A DNA stretch of 64,000 bases, taken from positions 55,922 through 119,921 of the forward strand of contig JAFAWQ010000035.1 in the NCBI GenBank assembly GCA_019241645.1, in the 5' to 3' direction. This document shows positions 53,832 through 62,737 of the stretch, in pieces; positions within the stretch are counted from its first letter, which is position 1; each line of letters starts with the position of its first letter. The notes below the pieces were generated by a model. That model was not told the DNA's origin and made no database searches. It saw only the letters and a program-made list of their open reading frames with translations. Both the position numbers and the translations under genes were made by a program. This stretch comes from Alphaproteobacteria bacterium (GTDB lineage: Bacteria > Pseudomonadota > Alphaproteobacteria > Micropepsales > Micropepsaceae).

Positions 53832-54956
53832 TTATGCCTGCCAGATGCGGCCGAGCGCCTCGATGAAGTTGCGCCCCAGTACTTTCTCGGCCACCCGTTC
53901 GGAATAGCCGCGCTTGAGCAGCGCATCGGCGATCACTTCGCAGCGGCGCGGTGTGTTCAGTCCGACGACATACATCGGCCGGTCTTCTCCCGGTGCGGCG
54001 ACGCCCTTCTTCTTGCGCTCCTCCACCATCTTCTGGAACTCGGCCAAGCCCTTTGGCGAGGTGTCCCACGGCGAGAGCGAAGAGTCGCTGCCGATGCCGA
54101 CATGATCTTCACCGCAGACATTCAGCGCGTGCGTCATGTGCGCCATGTAATCGTCGAGCGTGGGCTGCTTGGGGCTCGGCGTGAGGTAGGGCAGGTCGTA
54201 GATTCCAACCACGCCACCCTTGTCGGCGACGGCGCGGAGCAATGTATCGGATTTGTTGCGCGGGTGCTCGTAGATGGCGGAGCAGCCGGCATGGGTGATC
54301 AGCACGGGCTTGGTGGATACTTTTAGCACATCGATCGATGTGGCCGAATTGGAATGACTGATATCCACCGCCACGCCCTGCTTGTTCATCATGTCGACGG
54401 CCTTGCGGCCAAGTTCGGTCAGGCCGGACGGCGGATCGGCCAGCACGCCAGAGCCGAAAGGCGAGGCTTTGTTGTAGGACAACTGCATCACGCGCACGCC
54501 AAGATTGCGGAACAACTCGATACGCTCGGGCTTGTCCTCCAGCATGGCAACCGCTTCGAAGGACAGAAGGATGCCGAACCGCTGCATCGCCTTGGCGCGC
54601 GCGAAATCGGCGTACTCGCGGATCTGCATGAAATATTGCGGCTGCAGCTCAATGAGGTGCTGAAACCAGGCGATCTCCCCCACCGCATCCTCAAAGCTGG
54701 CGTCCAGGCCGCCGAGCGACGTCTTGACCGCCGTGACGCCGGAGGCCCGCACGAGATGCAATGTCTCCTCCGGTAGAGGAAGCGTGTCGGACAGGGGCGG
54801 CGCGCAGTTGGCGTCGAACACCAGCGCTCGTGCGTACAGGGCACGCACCGTGGCTGGAACATTCACCGGGTCTTCGGTTTGCGCACGCGCGGCTTTCGGA
54901 AGAACTGCCGCTGCCGCCAGCGCGGCACCGGTGGATATCGCCTCTCGCCGATTCAT
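53832..54956 (-). CDS. Membrane-dipeptidase (M19) family protein with altered metal motif
   Basis: A 374-residue exported protein of the renal-dipeptidase family; the leader contains a twin Arg (NRREAISTGAALAAAAVLP). Metal ligands in the C-terminal part are conserved: Glu in LLSFEAVAML, His in VDISHSNSA, His in LITHAGCS and the Asp of GIGSD. However, the N-terminal zinc motif HxD (normally DGHND) reads DANCA, so two ligands are missing. It may have one metal, a different substrate or a non-peptidase role. It is probably not degenerate otherwise. No near operon partner. Confidence 0.83.
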   Translation of the reverse strand: MNRREAISTGAALAAAAVLPKAARAQTEDPVNVPATVRALYARALVFDANCAPPLSDTLPLPEETLHLVRASGVTAVKTSLGGLDASFEDAVGEIAWFQHLIELQPQYFMQIREYADFARAKAMQRFGILLSFEAVAMLEDKPERIELFRNLGVRVMQLSYNKASPFGSGVLADPPSGLTELGRKAVDMMNKQGVAVDISHSNSATSIDVLKVSTKPVLITHAGCSAIYEHPRNKSDTLLRAVADKGGVVGIYDLPYLTPSPKQPTLDDYMAHMTHALNVCGEDHVGIGSDSSLSPWDTSPKGLAEFQKMVEERKKKGVAAPGEDRPMYVVGLNTPRRCEVIADALLKRGYSERVAEKVLGRNFIEALGRIWQA

Positions 54957-55017
54957 GTCATCCCCCTTTTTGTCGAAGGGACACGGTTAGGCGGGACGCG
55001 TCAAGATTGTCGTGACG

Positions 55018-55263
55018 TCAGGAAACCGTTGCCACGCTCTCCATTGTGTCTGCCATCCGGTCGTACGTGCCGGCGAGGTTGAGCAGGCTCGAACGTGTGT
55101 CCGGCAGGATGACATCCTCGCAAATGGCGCGAAGCTCCTCGGCCTTGGCACGGAATTGCGCGATGCGATCTTCGCGGCTGCGGGGTTCCGTGCGCGAGCG
55201 CCGCAGCGTCGCGAGAACCGGCTCCTGCCGGATCATCTCCTGCATAGTGCTGAGGTCGTGCAA
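55018..55263 (-). CDS. Small hypothetical protein (paired with next gene)
   Basis: An 81-residue protein. The TTG start at 55263 has a good GGGGAGG site 5 bp upstream; an internal ATG at 55245 is also possible. The sequence is helical and rich in charged residues (EPVLATLRRSRTEPRSREDRIAQFRAKAEEL is read in parts), then ILPDTRSSLLNLAGTYDRMADTME. The last segment resembles the helix of small alphaproteobacterial proteins found in pairs with the next gene. No function. It lies 30 bp downstream of the 79-residue helical gene. Confidence 0.62.
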   Translation of the reverse strand: MHDLSTMQEMIRQEPVLATLRRSRTEPRSREDRIAQFRAKAEELRAICEDVILPDTRSSLLNLAGTYDRMADTMESVATVS

Positions 55264-55293
55264 GCGATCCTCCCCGACTCGGTTGCCGAAAAG

Positions 55294-55530
55294 CTAGTCT
55301 GCCCGATGTTCCGGCCAAAGCGTACGCGCCGCTTCGGCTTCCGCATGAATGCAGGCATCGAGCGCCTTCTCGGCCTCATCCGCCAGGGCCCGCCATCCAG
55401 CGGCCAGGCTAAGATAGCTTAGGCGGAAATAGGGAGAGGGTGCAGATTCGGCCTTCTGTACAGCGTCGCGCGCCATGCGCCGGTACTGGCCCGGTGATTT
55501 CAGTGACGACATTTCGATGGCAAAGGACAT
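55294..55530 (-). CDS. Small hypothetical protein (paired)
   Basis: A 78-residue protein (start ATG at 55530, GGAGGG 8 bp upstream). The pattern SSLKSPGQYRRMARDAVQKAES then FRLSYLSLAAGWRALADEAEKA forms two amphipathic helices of the type with tandem YL(A)xLAxxW. Many alphaproteobacteria carry such small proteins in pairs. No catalytic motif is present. It is probably co-transcribed with the 81-residue partner; the metallophosphoesterase gene lies 78 bp upstream on the same strand. Confidence 0.66.
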   Translation of the reverse strand: MSFAIEMSSLKSPGQYRRMARDAVQKAESAPSPYFRLSYLSLAAGWRALADEAEKALDACIHAEAEAARTLWPEHRAD

Positions 55531-55608
55531 TTGAAAACCCTCCGCACCTTCCACCTCGCAACTGCCAAACGCGAATGCCAGGCATTGGTTCCGCGTCGCA
55601 TGCCGTTC

Positions 55609-56412
55609 TCAGGAGGCGGTTCGCCAGCCTCCGTCCGTGCGCCGGAAACGATCTTCCGCGACCACCGCGAAGCCTCCAGGATTCCAGGCGTGCTGTTCAA
55701 CGGTCAGCTCCCCGCCGTTGACGCGCAAGAGGTTGAAGGCGTTGGCTTCCTCGCGCCTGCGCGTGGAGGATGACGTTCCCGCCTGCACGAGAAGAGCCGC
55801 ATGCTCCCCGGCAAATAGGGTTTCGCTGGTGACAGCCCGGCTCAGGTGCAGGTGGCCGGAAAGCACCACATCGACCTTGCAATCCGCAAAGGCCGCCATC
55901 GCCATTTTCGCGCGTCCGACAATCGCTTTGGGGTTGTCGCCCGCGGGCACGGCGAACGGGTGATGGGTGACGACAATTCGCAGCGCGCTCTCGCGGATTC
56001 CCGAAAACAAGTCGCAGGCCTTCGCCACCTGCGCACTGCCGATGCGGCCGTTCTTGATGGCGAAGGCTCGCGCCGTGTTCAGGCCGAGCACAGCGATCTC
56101 TTCGTCGGCGTGAAACGGCGCAAGGTCGCGTCCGATGTAGCGGCGAAAATTCGACAGCGGCATCAGCCATCGCTTCAGCACATTGTAAAACGGCACATCG
56201 TGATTGCCGGGCACGACGATCTGGGGCCGCGGCAGACCGGCAAGGAAATCCCGCGCCTGTGCAAATTCGTGGCTTCGCGCCCGCTGCGTCAGGTCGCCGG
56301 AAACCACGACCACGTGGGGCTGCGCGGCGATGACGGCGCTTTCCAGACTTTCGAGCACGGCCGGATCGGTGCGGCCGAAATGCAGATCGGACAGATGCGC
56401 AATGGTGCGCAT
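55609..56412 (-). CDS. Calcineurin-like metallophosphoesterase
   Basis: A 267-residue phosphoesterase from the ATG at 56412. The dimetal motifs are complete: ISDLHFG-type SDLHFG at residues 8-13, SGDLTQR at about 38-43, VPGNHDVPF, VTHHPF and SGHLHLS. The overlap with the preceding lipid-kinase stop is one base (TGATG), so it is translationally coupled to that gene. The substrate could be a cyclic nucleotide or a lipid phosphate. The long in-frame extension upstream lies inside the kinase gene and is rejected. Confidence 0.9.
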   Translation of the reverse strand: MRTIAHLSDLHFGRTDPAVLESLESAVIAAQPHVVVVSGDLTQRARSHEFAQARDFLAGLPRPQIVVPGNHDVPFYNVLKRWLMPLSNFRRYIGRDLAPFHADEEIAVLGLNTARAFAIKNGRIGSAQVAKACDLFSGIRESALRIVVTHHPFAVPAGDNPKAIVGRAKMAMAAFADCKVDVVLSGHLHLSRAVTSETLFAGEHAALLVQAGTSSSTRRREEANAFNLLRVNGGELTVEQHAWNPGGFAVVAEDRFRRTDGGWRTAS

Positions 56413-57344
56413 CAGCCCGCGCCTTCCGCCGGCACGATCACGCGAAGCGCGCGCGGGCGGCTGCGGTAGAGCAGGGGCGTGCGCAGGCGCAGCACCTCGC
56501 CATCCATCGCGACATCGACGCTGCGCCGCCGCAGGGAGACGCGCAGCTCTTGCGTGCAGAAGGCAAAGGGCGTGGCGGACCTGGGCGCCGCGAACAGGGC
56601 GCGAAAGGCGGCCCACGCCGCGCGAAAACGTCCGGCGCGCGGCACATTCCATATCCACAGCATCCCGCCATCGAGGCGCAACCGCGCGGCGACGCGCGGC
56701 ATGGCAAGTTCGTATTCATTGTTTCCCACAAACACCAATTCTGTCCGGCTACTGACGATACGCTCCGGCGTCCAGAGCCGCACGCGGATCGCGGGAGACC
56801 GGCGCAAGGTATCCACCAGCGCTTCGGCGAACGCCGTCCACTTGCCGCGGCCTTTTTCCTGCAACGCCTCGCGCTCCCGGACCATCTGCGGATAGAGCCC
56901 GATGCTGGAATTGTTGATGAATACGCGTCCATTCACTTCGCCCACATCGACACGGCGCACTGTTCCTCGCAACGCGGTGGACGCGGCGGTTTCGAGATCG
57001 AGCGGGATGCCGAGGTCCTTGGCGAAATGGTTCAGCGTCCCCAGCGGCAGCACGCCCAGTGCCGTTTCGGTTCCCGCCAGCGCATTGGCGACGGCATTGA
57101 TGGTACCGTCCCCGCCGCCCGCGATGACGAGCTTTGCGCCCGCCTGGGCAGCCTCCCGCGCCATCGCTTCGATCTCACCGCCACCTGCCGGAAGCTCGAT
57201 GCGCACGTTAGATCCGAGCTGGTTGAAGATGTCACCTAGCCGGTTCCGGGCATCCTGCGCCGCGCCGGAGTGGGCCCCGCCGTTAAGCAGGCACAGCGTT
57301 GTGTCGGCGGACAAGCCGCGAGAGCGCTCGATACTGTCGTTCAT
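56412..57344 (-). CDS. Diacylglycerol kinase family lipid kinase
   Basis: A 310-residue enzyme of the DAGK_cat family, which phosphorylates diacylglycerol or related lipids at the membrane surface. ATP-binding signature is VIAGGGDGTINAVANALAG at about residues 74-92, then LPLGTLNHFAKDLGIP (conserved GTxNxFA). VNGRVFINNSSIGLYPQMV follows. The C-terminal beta domain ends with basic residues (RPRALRV). The start at 57344 avoids a non-coding N-terminal extension. Coupled to the metallophosphoesterase by a TGATG overlap, so the pair may set the level of a lipid phosphate. Divergent from the clpP-like gene. Confidence 0.9.
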   Translation of the reverse strand: MNDSIERSRGLSADTTLCLLNGGAHSGAAQDARNRLGDIFNQLGSNVRIELPAGGGEIEAMAREAAQAGAKLVIAGGGDGTINAVANALAGTETALGVLPLGTLNHFAKDLGIPLDLETAASTALRGTVRRVDVGEVNGRVFINNSSIGLYPQMVREREALQEKGRGKWTAFAEALVDTLRRSPAIRVRLWTPERIVSSRTELVFVGNNEYELAMPRVAARLRLDGGMLWIWNVPRAGRFRAAWAAFRALFAAPRSATPFAFCTQELRVSLRRRSVDVAMDGEVLRLRTPLLYRSRPRALRVIVPAEGAG

Positions 57345-57459
57345 CGCTGTGAGGAATGCCCGAGGATCGGCTTCGGGCGCAATGCCGGCCCTCGTGGGCT
57401 TGGCGGAAGCCGCGAAGCACCTTAGATCAGCGCATCCCAGAAGCATCAGGAGCGCGCCC

Positions 57460-58059
57460 TTGCCCAATCCCAACGAAGAAGACGAGAAGGAAAAGCCGGA
57501 GGATCGCGCCCCCGAGCAGCCGAATTCGCCGGTGGCGCTGGCGCTGTTCAAATCGCGCACCGTGCTTATCTTCGGCGAGGTCGACATGAAGATGGCCGAA
57601 CGGGTGACGGCCCAGCTGCTGGCCCACGCCGACAGCGAAGGCGACATCCGCGTTATTCTCAATTCGCCCGGCGGCCATGTGGAATCCGGCGACACCATCC
57701 ACGACATCATCCGCTTCCTGGGCACGCGGGTGAAGATCATCGGCACCGGCTGGGTGGCGAGTGCCGGCGCGCACATCTATCTCGGCGCCCCGCGGCAGAA
57801 CCGCTATGCGCTGCCCTACACGCGCTTCCTGCTGCATCAACCGCTGGGTGGCGTGCGCGGGCAGGCGTCCGACATTCATATCGAGGCGGAAGAGATCCTG
57901 AAAATGCGCGACCGGCTGAACCAGGAGATCGCGCGTGAAACCGGTCAGCCGCTGGAAAGGATCGTTGCCGACACGGAGCGCAATTACTGGCTGAGCGCGC
58001 AAGCCGCGAAGGAATACGGCCTCGTCGGCAAAATCATCACGCGCCCGGAGGAGATGTAG
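57460..58059 (+). CDS. ClpP-like serine protease subunit with Asp-to-Asn catalytic change
   Basis: A 199-residue member of the ClpP family, the barrel-shaped degradation chamber used with Clp ATPases. Nucleophile Ser101 is in GWVASAGAHIYLG and His126 in RFLLHQPLGG. The third residue, Asp in the usual DTxRD, is Asn175 here (DTERNYW). The start is TTG at 57460 with AGGAG upstream. The N-terminus is polar and acidic rather than the usual propeptide (PNPNEEDEKEKPEDRAPEQ). It has no linked clpX or tig, so it is a paralogue of the main ClpP. Possibly inactive alone, or active in a mixed ring. Confidence 0.85.
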   Translation: MPNPNEEDEKEKPEDRAPEQPNSPVALALFKSRTVLIFGEVDMKMAERVTAQLLAHADSEGDIRVILNSPGGHVESGDTIHDIIRFLGTRVKIIGTGWVASAGAHIYLGAPRQNRYALPYTRFLLHQPLGGVRGQASDIHIEAEEILKMRDRLNQEIARETGQPLERIVADTERNYWLSAQAAKEYGLVGKIITRPEEM

Positions 58060-58068
58060 CGGGGGCTC

Positions 58069-59745
58069 TTATTTCGGCGGCGGGTTGGCGAGCAGATACG
58101 GATAGCCGTTGTTGACGTTGGGATCGCTCGCCCAAATCTTTGGATCGAAACCGTCCGGCAACCCGGACCTGAGCTGCGCGTCCGATAAGCCAATTCCGCC
58201 CGCGCTCTGCGTTCTACCGGAGGTATCGATATCCCAGTAGCTTTGATCCGTTTGCGCTCCCGACTTGCCGATAAGGCCTCCCGCGTCACCCGCGCTTCCG
58301 CCCGAAACCTGTCCAATCGAATACGACAGTTTCACGCTCCCTCCGGAGTGAGATCCGACTAGGCCTCCTATGACCGCGCTACTGTTTCCGCTGACCGGTC
58401 CCAAAGCATAGGAATCGACGATCTGGCCAGAGTTCTTGCCGATCAGCCCGCCGGCGTATTGCGCGCCCTCGACCGAGCCGGTCGAAAAAGACCGCGTGAT
58501 CGTTGCTCCCCCGTCGCTTGCGCCAACCAACCCGCCCGCGTCGTCATCCAAATCCGTGGCCACAACGCTACCGCTGCTGGAAGAGTCGGCGATGACGCCA
58601 CCGGCGTTGAAGCCCACCAGGCCCGCGCCGCGCCCCCCGGTTACTCCGTTGGTTTTTATCGTCACACTCGCCCGCGAGTGCGAGATCGTGCCGATATGGC
58701 CTGCGGCAGATCTGTTGGAAGAGACGAGGCCGGCAACGATTCCGCCGGTGACCGCGCCGGAAGCATATGAATTTTCGATCGCTCTGTAGTTGTACCCCGC
58801 GAGGCCGCCCGCTTCGGTATTGGAATCGGCCCTTATGAGGATCGACGACGTAGCCCGCGAGTTGGATATCAAGCCGCCCTCGACGCCATTGAGAGCGACC
58901 AATCCGCCAACAGCTTCTCCATACTGCGTTCCCGCGACAATCTTTCCTTCCGCGGAAGCATTGACGATCGAACCTTCGTTTATGGCCGCGAGCATGGCAA
59001 CGTAGTGCGGCGACGACGTTTCGTCGGTGATGCCGACGTTCGTAACCTGAATATCGCGGGCCGTCGCCCCGACTGTCAGGCGTCCGAAAAGCGCGACCAC
59101 ATACGCCTTGGGAGCGGCCTCGATCGTCACGTTATCGATGGTGTGGCCGAGACCCTCGAAGATCGAATCCAGTACCCCGATGGGCGAATTGCGGTACCGC
59201 CCGTGCGTCTTCGCATCGCAGTCCTTCGCCAGCGCATAGTTCCGATGCGGCTTCTCGCGAATGTTTTGAGAGAGGGTCCGGAGGTCCTTGACCAGAACGA
59301 ACCGATTGCCGTCGATCGTCAGATTGCTTGCCGTATCCCAGAAGTCGAGCTTGCCTCCGGGGAAGAAAAGGAGCTGGCCACCGCTGCCGCCATCGTTGGT
59401 TTTCAGCGTCACTGCTCCCGTGCCGGCGACCGTCATCGTCTGCCGGAAATACAGCGAGCGGTAGGAATCCAGCGTCAGCCGGCTGCCGTTTGTCCAGGAG
59501 AGCGCGGCATTAAGAGAGATATCGGGCGACAGTTTGCTCGACAAAACCTTCACATTGCCTGCCGCTAACAGGGCTTGAAGGTCGTCGACGTTCAGCACGG
59601 CATTCTTTGCGGTCGGCGTGCACACGCCGCCGGAGCAGCTCATGTTCTGTGTCGGATTGGTGGAAATAATGACTGCCGCATGTGCCGCGCTGCTCAACAA
59701 TGCGACCGCCAAAGCAGACGTCAGCAGAAGACTACATATACGCAT
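58069..59745 (-). CDS. GLUG-repeat exported protein, paralogue 1 (last of tandem operon)
   Basis: A 558-residue protein. Signal peptide MRICSLLLTSALAVALLSSAAHA, then an N-terminal module with two cysteines (MSCSGGVCTPTAKNAVLN). The filamentous-haemagglutinin-like part (SRLTLDSYRSLYF; TVAGTGAVTLKTND) follows, then GLUG repeats (GGLVGxxxGGxIxxSxxxGSV, about seven copies, residues 215-500). The conserved tail is GLSDAQLRSGLPDGFDPKIW-ASDPNVNNGYPYLLANPPPK. Repeats should form a beta-helix stalk on the surface; a role in adhesion is a plausible inference. Start ATG at 59745 is 6 bp after the stop of paralogue 2. Convergent with the clpP-like gene. Confidence 0.82.
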   Translation of the reverse strand: MRICSLLLTSALAVALLSSAAHAAVIISTNPTQNMSCSGGVCTPTAKNAVLNVDDLQALLAAGNVKVLSSKLSPDISLNAALSWTNGSRLTLDSYRSLYFRQTMTVAGTGAVTLKTNDGGSGGQLLFFPGGKLDFWDTASNLTIDGNRFVLVKDLRTLSQNIREKPHRNYALAKDCDAKTHGRYRNSPIGVLDSIFEGLGHTIDNVTIEAAPKAYVVALFGRLTVGATARDIQVTNVGITDETSSPHYVAMLAAINEGSIVNASAEGKIVAGTQYGEAVGGLVALNGVEGGLISNSRATSSILIRADSNTEAGGLAGYNYRAIENSYASGAVTGGIVAGLVSSNRSAAGHIGTISHSRASVTIKTNGVTGGRGAGLVGFNAGGVIADSSSSGSVVATDLDDDAGGLVGASDGGATITRSFSTGSVEGAQYAGGLIGKNSGQIVDSYALGPVSGNSSAVIGGLVGSHSGGSVKLSYSIGQVSGGSAGDAGGLIGKSGAQTDQSYWDIDTSGRTQSAGGIGLSDAQLRSGLPDGFDPKIWASDPNVNNGYPYLLANPPPK

Positions 59746-59751
59746 GTTCCC

Positions 59752-61344
59752 TCACTTGGCCGGCGGGTTGGCGAGCAGGTACGGATAGCCGTTGTTGATG
59801 TCCTGCGATTGGCCCCAGACGTTTGGATCGAAACCTGCGGGCAATCCGGATTTCAGCTGCGCATCCGTGAGGCCCGTAATGCCGGGATCGTTGCGCGGAG
59901 CACCGGCTCCCCGGCCGGTATCGTCGATGCCGCTTGTGTCGAGATCCCAATAGGCGGAATCCATGTGCGCGCCGGCCGACTTGTCGTAACCGATGAACCC
60001 GCCGACCAGCAGGCCCTGTCCGATGCTGACCAGGCCGGTGGAATAGGATTGCGTGAGCGTTACCTTGGCATCCACCTCGCCGACCAGTCCGCCGGCTGTG
60101 TTCTTCTTTCCCGCCACCACGGCGCCGGTCGCGTAGGATTGCGAGATCAGCCCGTCCACGGCGACTCCGATCAATCCGCCCACGGTGACTTTCTTCCCTG
60201 ATGCGCCCGTTGCCGTCCCTGTGGCGAAGGTTTGCGCGACGGTTCCCCAGTTCACCGCCACGAGACCGCCGACATTGCCGTACCCCGAAGGCGTCTTCAC
60301 GCTGCTCACATTTCCCGTGGCATAGCTCTGGGTAATCGTGCCGTCCTTGTCGTTGAAATAGGCGAGGCCCCCGGGATCGACGCCGCTCGCGCTGCCGCTG
60401 GCGAAGGATTGGCTGATCGTGCCGTAGTTTTGGTCGACAAGACCGCCGCCGCCGGTTCCAATCTCGACGGCCGACATGCTTGCCGTGATCGATCCCCGAT
60501 TGATGCCGGCGAGCCCACCTGCAGCCAGATCGTCGTTCGATTCCGGTATGCTGCCCGTTGTCGACGCGCCCGAAATGACGCCGTCGTTCTCGGCCACCAG
60601 CCCACCCGCGACGGAGCTGTTGCCAAAGAACTGCTTGGTATAGAGCAAATTCGACAGGCGGATGTCGCGCAGCGTTCCGGCTGATTGCGTGAAAAATCCC
60701 ATGAGCGGAATCGACGATGACGGAACCGCGATTGTGAGATTGGCGACCGTATGCCCCAGTCCCTCGAACGTGCCTAAGAATGTCGTTCCGACGGGAGAGT
60801 CCTTGTAGGTTCCGTCCACCGAAGCGTCGTAATCCTTGGCGAGCGCATAACGGCCGGAGGGCTTGGCGGCGATCTTGTTCGCCAGGCTCTTGATGTCCGC
60901 CACCAGCGTGAATTTGAGGCTGTTGATGACAAGACTGCTCTTGAGATCCCAGAAATCGATCTTGCCGGTCTTGTCGAAGAACAGGTCGCCGTTCGCGTAG
61001 GCGATTGCGACCGCGCCGGCGCCGGCCACGATCACCGGAGCTTTGACGACAATGTTCTTCGCGGCCTGGAGACTGAGACGACTGGTGCTGGCCCAGCTGA
61101 AGCCGTTGGCGATTTGAATGTTGGGCGTGGTGCCGTGCCCGTCGCTCGACAAAGCGACGTCGCCGGATGCCAGCATGTCCGTCAGTTCGTTCGCATTCAG
61201 GTTCGCGTTCGCCGCCGTCGGCGTGCAGATACCGCTGACGCAGCTCACATCGTGGGTCGGCTTGTTGGAGACCATGAAATCGGCTTGCGCAGCGCTGCTT
61301 GCCGCGAGACAGACGCCGATCAGAAGCAAAGCGCGCAGACGCAT
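59752..61344 (-). CDS. GLUG-repeat exported protein, paralogue 2
   Basis: A 530-residue protein with the same architecture as paralogue 1. Signal peptide MRLRALLLIGVCLAASSAAQA, then DFMVSNKPTHDVSCVSGICTPTAANANLN (Cys pair with 4 residues between), a beta-rich module (FSWASTSRLSLQAAKNIVVKAPVIVAGAGAVAIAY, read in parts), and GLUG units such as GGLAGINRGSIT, GGLVDQNYGTIS, GGLVAVNWGTVA. Tail: GLTDAQLKSGLPAGFDPN. The start at 61344 has AGAAGGA 8 bp upstream, and a 14-bp gap follows the previous stop. The copy has intact reading frame. Confidence 0.82.
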   Translation of the reverse strand: MRLRALLLIGVCLAASSAAQADFMVSNKPTHDVSCVSGICTPTAANANLNANELTDMLASGDVALSSDGHGTTPNIQIANGFSWASTSRLSLQAAKNIVVKAPVIVAGAGAVAIAYANGDLFFDKTGKIDFWDLKSSLVINSLKFTLVADIKSLANKIAAKPSGRYALAKDYDASVDGTYKDSPVGTTFLGTFEGLGHTVANLTIAVPSSSIPLMGFFTQSAGTLRDIRLSNLLYTKQFFGNSSVAGGLVAENDGVISGASTTGSIPESNDDLAAGGLAGINRGSITASMSAVEIGTGGGGLVDQNYGTISQSFASGSASGVDPGGLAYFNDKDGTITQSYATGNVSSVKTPSGYGNVGGLVAVNWGTVAQTFATGTATGASGKKVTVGGLIGVAVDGLISQSYATGAVVAGKKNTAGGLVGEVDAKVTLTQSYSTGLVSIGQGLLVGGFIGYDKSAGAHMDSAYWDLDTSGIDDTGRGAGAPRNDPGITGLTDAQLKSGLPAGFDPNVWGQSQDINNGYPYLLANPPAK

Positions 61345-61358
61345 GTTGTCGTTCCTTC

Positions 61359-62723
61359 TCATTGCGGCGGGTTGGCGCGCAGGTAGGGATAGCCGTTGTT
61401 GATGTTGGGATCGCTGCCCCAAATCTTCGGATCGAACCCCTGAGGCAATCCAGCTTTGAGTTGCACATCTGTCAACCCTGTCGCGCCGGAGCAATCACCG
61501 GAGCCACAACCATTAGCCTTGCCGCTCGTATTTAGGTCCCAATAGATCTGCCGCATTCTTCCTTCGTTGCTGCCGATAACCCCACCCCCGCTTCCCTGAA
61601 TGCTTGCAGCAGAATACGATTTCTTTGGTCGTCCATGTCCAAGAGCGCCGACGAGTCCACCTGCAAGGGTTCCTTTAACTGTGCCGGTCGCGAAGGAATT
61701 AGAAATCAATTGGCGCATCTTGCCGGTGGTCCCTACCAACCCTCCAGCGGCACCGCCGGCGGCCACTGCACCGGTGGAATAGGATTGATCAACGAGACCG
61801 CCAGAAAACAGGCCGACCAGTCCGCCAGCACCATTACCTTTGCTTATCACGGTCGCGTCGGAGTGTGACCGCACGATCTCACCGTGGAGGAGGCGTCCAA
61901 CAAGCCCGCCGATAGTCTCTTCTCCGGCTACACGGCCACTGACGGAGACTGCAACGATTGAGGTATCGGCACCCTTGTAGACCCGCGCGGCTACATCGGC
62001 CAAAGCACCGCGTACGTCATCGCTCCCCCGGATATCGACATTCGCGAGCGCCAAATCCCGCACAACCGCTCCCGCCAAATCGCAGAAGAATCCACCGTAC
62101 CCTTTAACAGTCAGGTTTTGGATGTGATGCCCCAAACCCTCGAGGATCCCGCTGAACCTATCTATGGGGCAGCGACTGTAACCACCGTCGGCGAAGGCGT
62201 CGTAGTCCGCAACAAGGGCAAAGGCGCCAGTCGGGTTTTCTTCAATATTGGTCGCCAATGTAGCGATGTCACCGACCAGGCTATACGTCACGAAGTTGAT
62301 GACGAGATTGCTCTTCTGGTTTCGGAAGTAGACTCTACCGCGTTCGAAGAAGTACAGGTCGCCGCCGGAACCACGCTCGTTGTAGCTGATCGTTAGTGCA
62401 CCTTTGCCGGCGACCGTTATCGGTTCGTAAAATTCGATGGAGTGCGCGGCATCCAGCCCGAGGCGGTTTGCGCTCTTCCAGGAAAATCGATCACGCATCT
62501 GAATATCAATGGCGCCGTTGCCGCTCTTCAGCGTCGTGTCGCTGCTCGCAAGCATGTTCGTCAGTTCACTGACGTTCAAATTGGCGTTCTGCGCCGTCGG
62601 CGAGCAGACCTTGCTCACACAACTCACATCGTGCGTCGGCTTGTTGGAGACCATGAAATCGGCTCGCGCGACGCTGCTTGCCGCGAGACAGGCACCGATC
62701 AGAAGCAAAGCGCGCAGACGCAT
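61359..62723 (-). CDS. GLUG-repeat exported protein, paralogue 3
   Basis: A 454-residue protein of the same array. The signal peptide is nearly identical to paralogue 2 at DNA level (MRLRALLLIGACLAASSVARA). The module DVSCVSKVCSPTAQNANLN is followed by FSWKSANRLGLDAAHSIEF and TVAGKGALTISYNERG. GLUG units are fewer (about five). A cysteine pair CGSGDC lies before the tail GLTDVQLKAGLPQGFDP, and the last residues are LRANPPQ. The downstream intergenic distance is 14 bp. A fuller frame from 62921 is the previous gene's end read in another frame. Confidence 0.82.
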   Translation of the reverse strand: MRLRALLLIGACLAASSVARADFMVSNKPTHDVSCVSKVCSPTAQNANLNVSELTNMLASSDTTLKSGNGAIDIQMRDRFSWKSANRLGLDAAHSIEFYEPITVAGKGALTISYNERGSGGDLYFFERGRVYFRNQKSNLVINFVTYSLVGDIATLATNIEENPTGAFALVADYDAFADGGYSRCPIDRFSGILEGLGHHIQNLTVKGYGGFFCDLAGAVVRDLALANVDIRGSDDVRGALADVAARVYKGADTSIVAVSVSGRVAGEETIGGLVGRLLHGEIVRSHSDATVISKGNGAGGLVGLFSGGLVDQSYSTGAVAAGGAAGGLVGTTGKMRQLISNSFATGTVKGTLAGGLVGALGHGRPKKSYSAASIQGSGGGVIGSNEGRMRQIYWDLNTSGKANGCGSGDCSGATGLTDVQLKAGLPQGFDPKIWGSDPNINNGYPYLRANPPQ

Positions 62724-62737
62724 GTTGTCGTTCCTTC

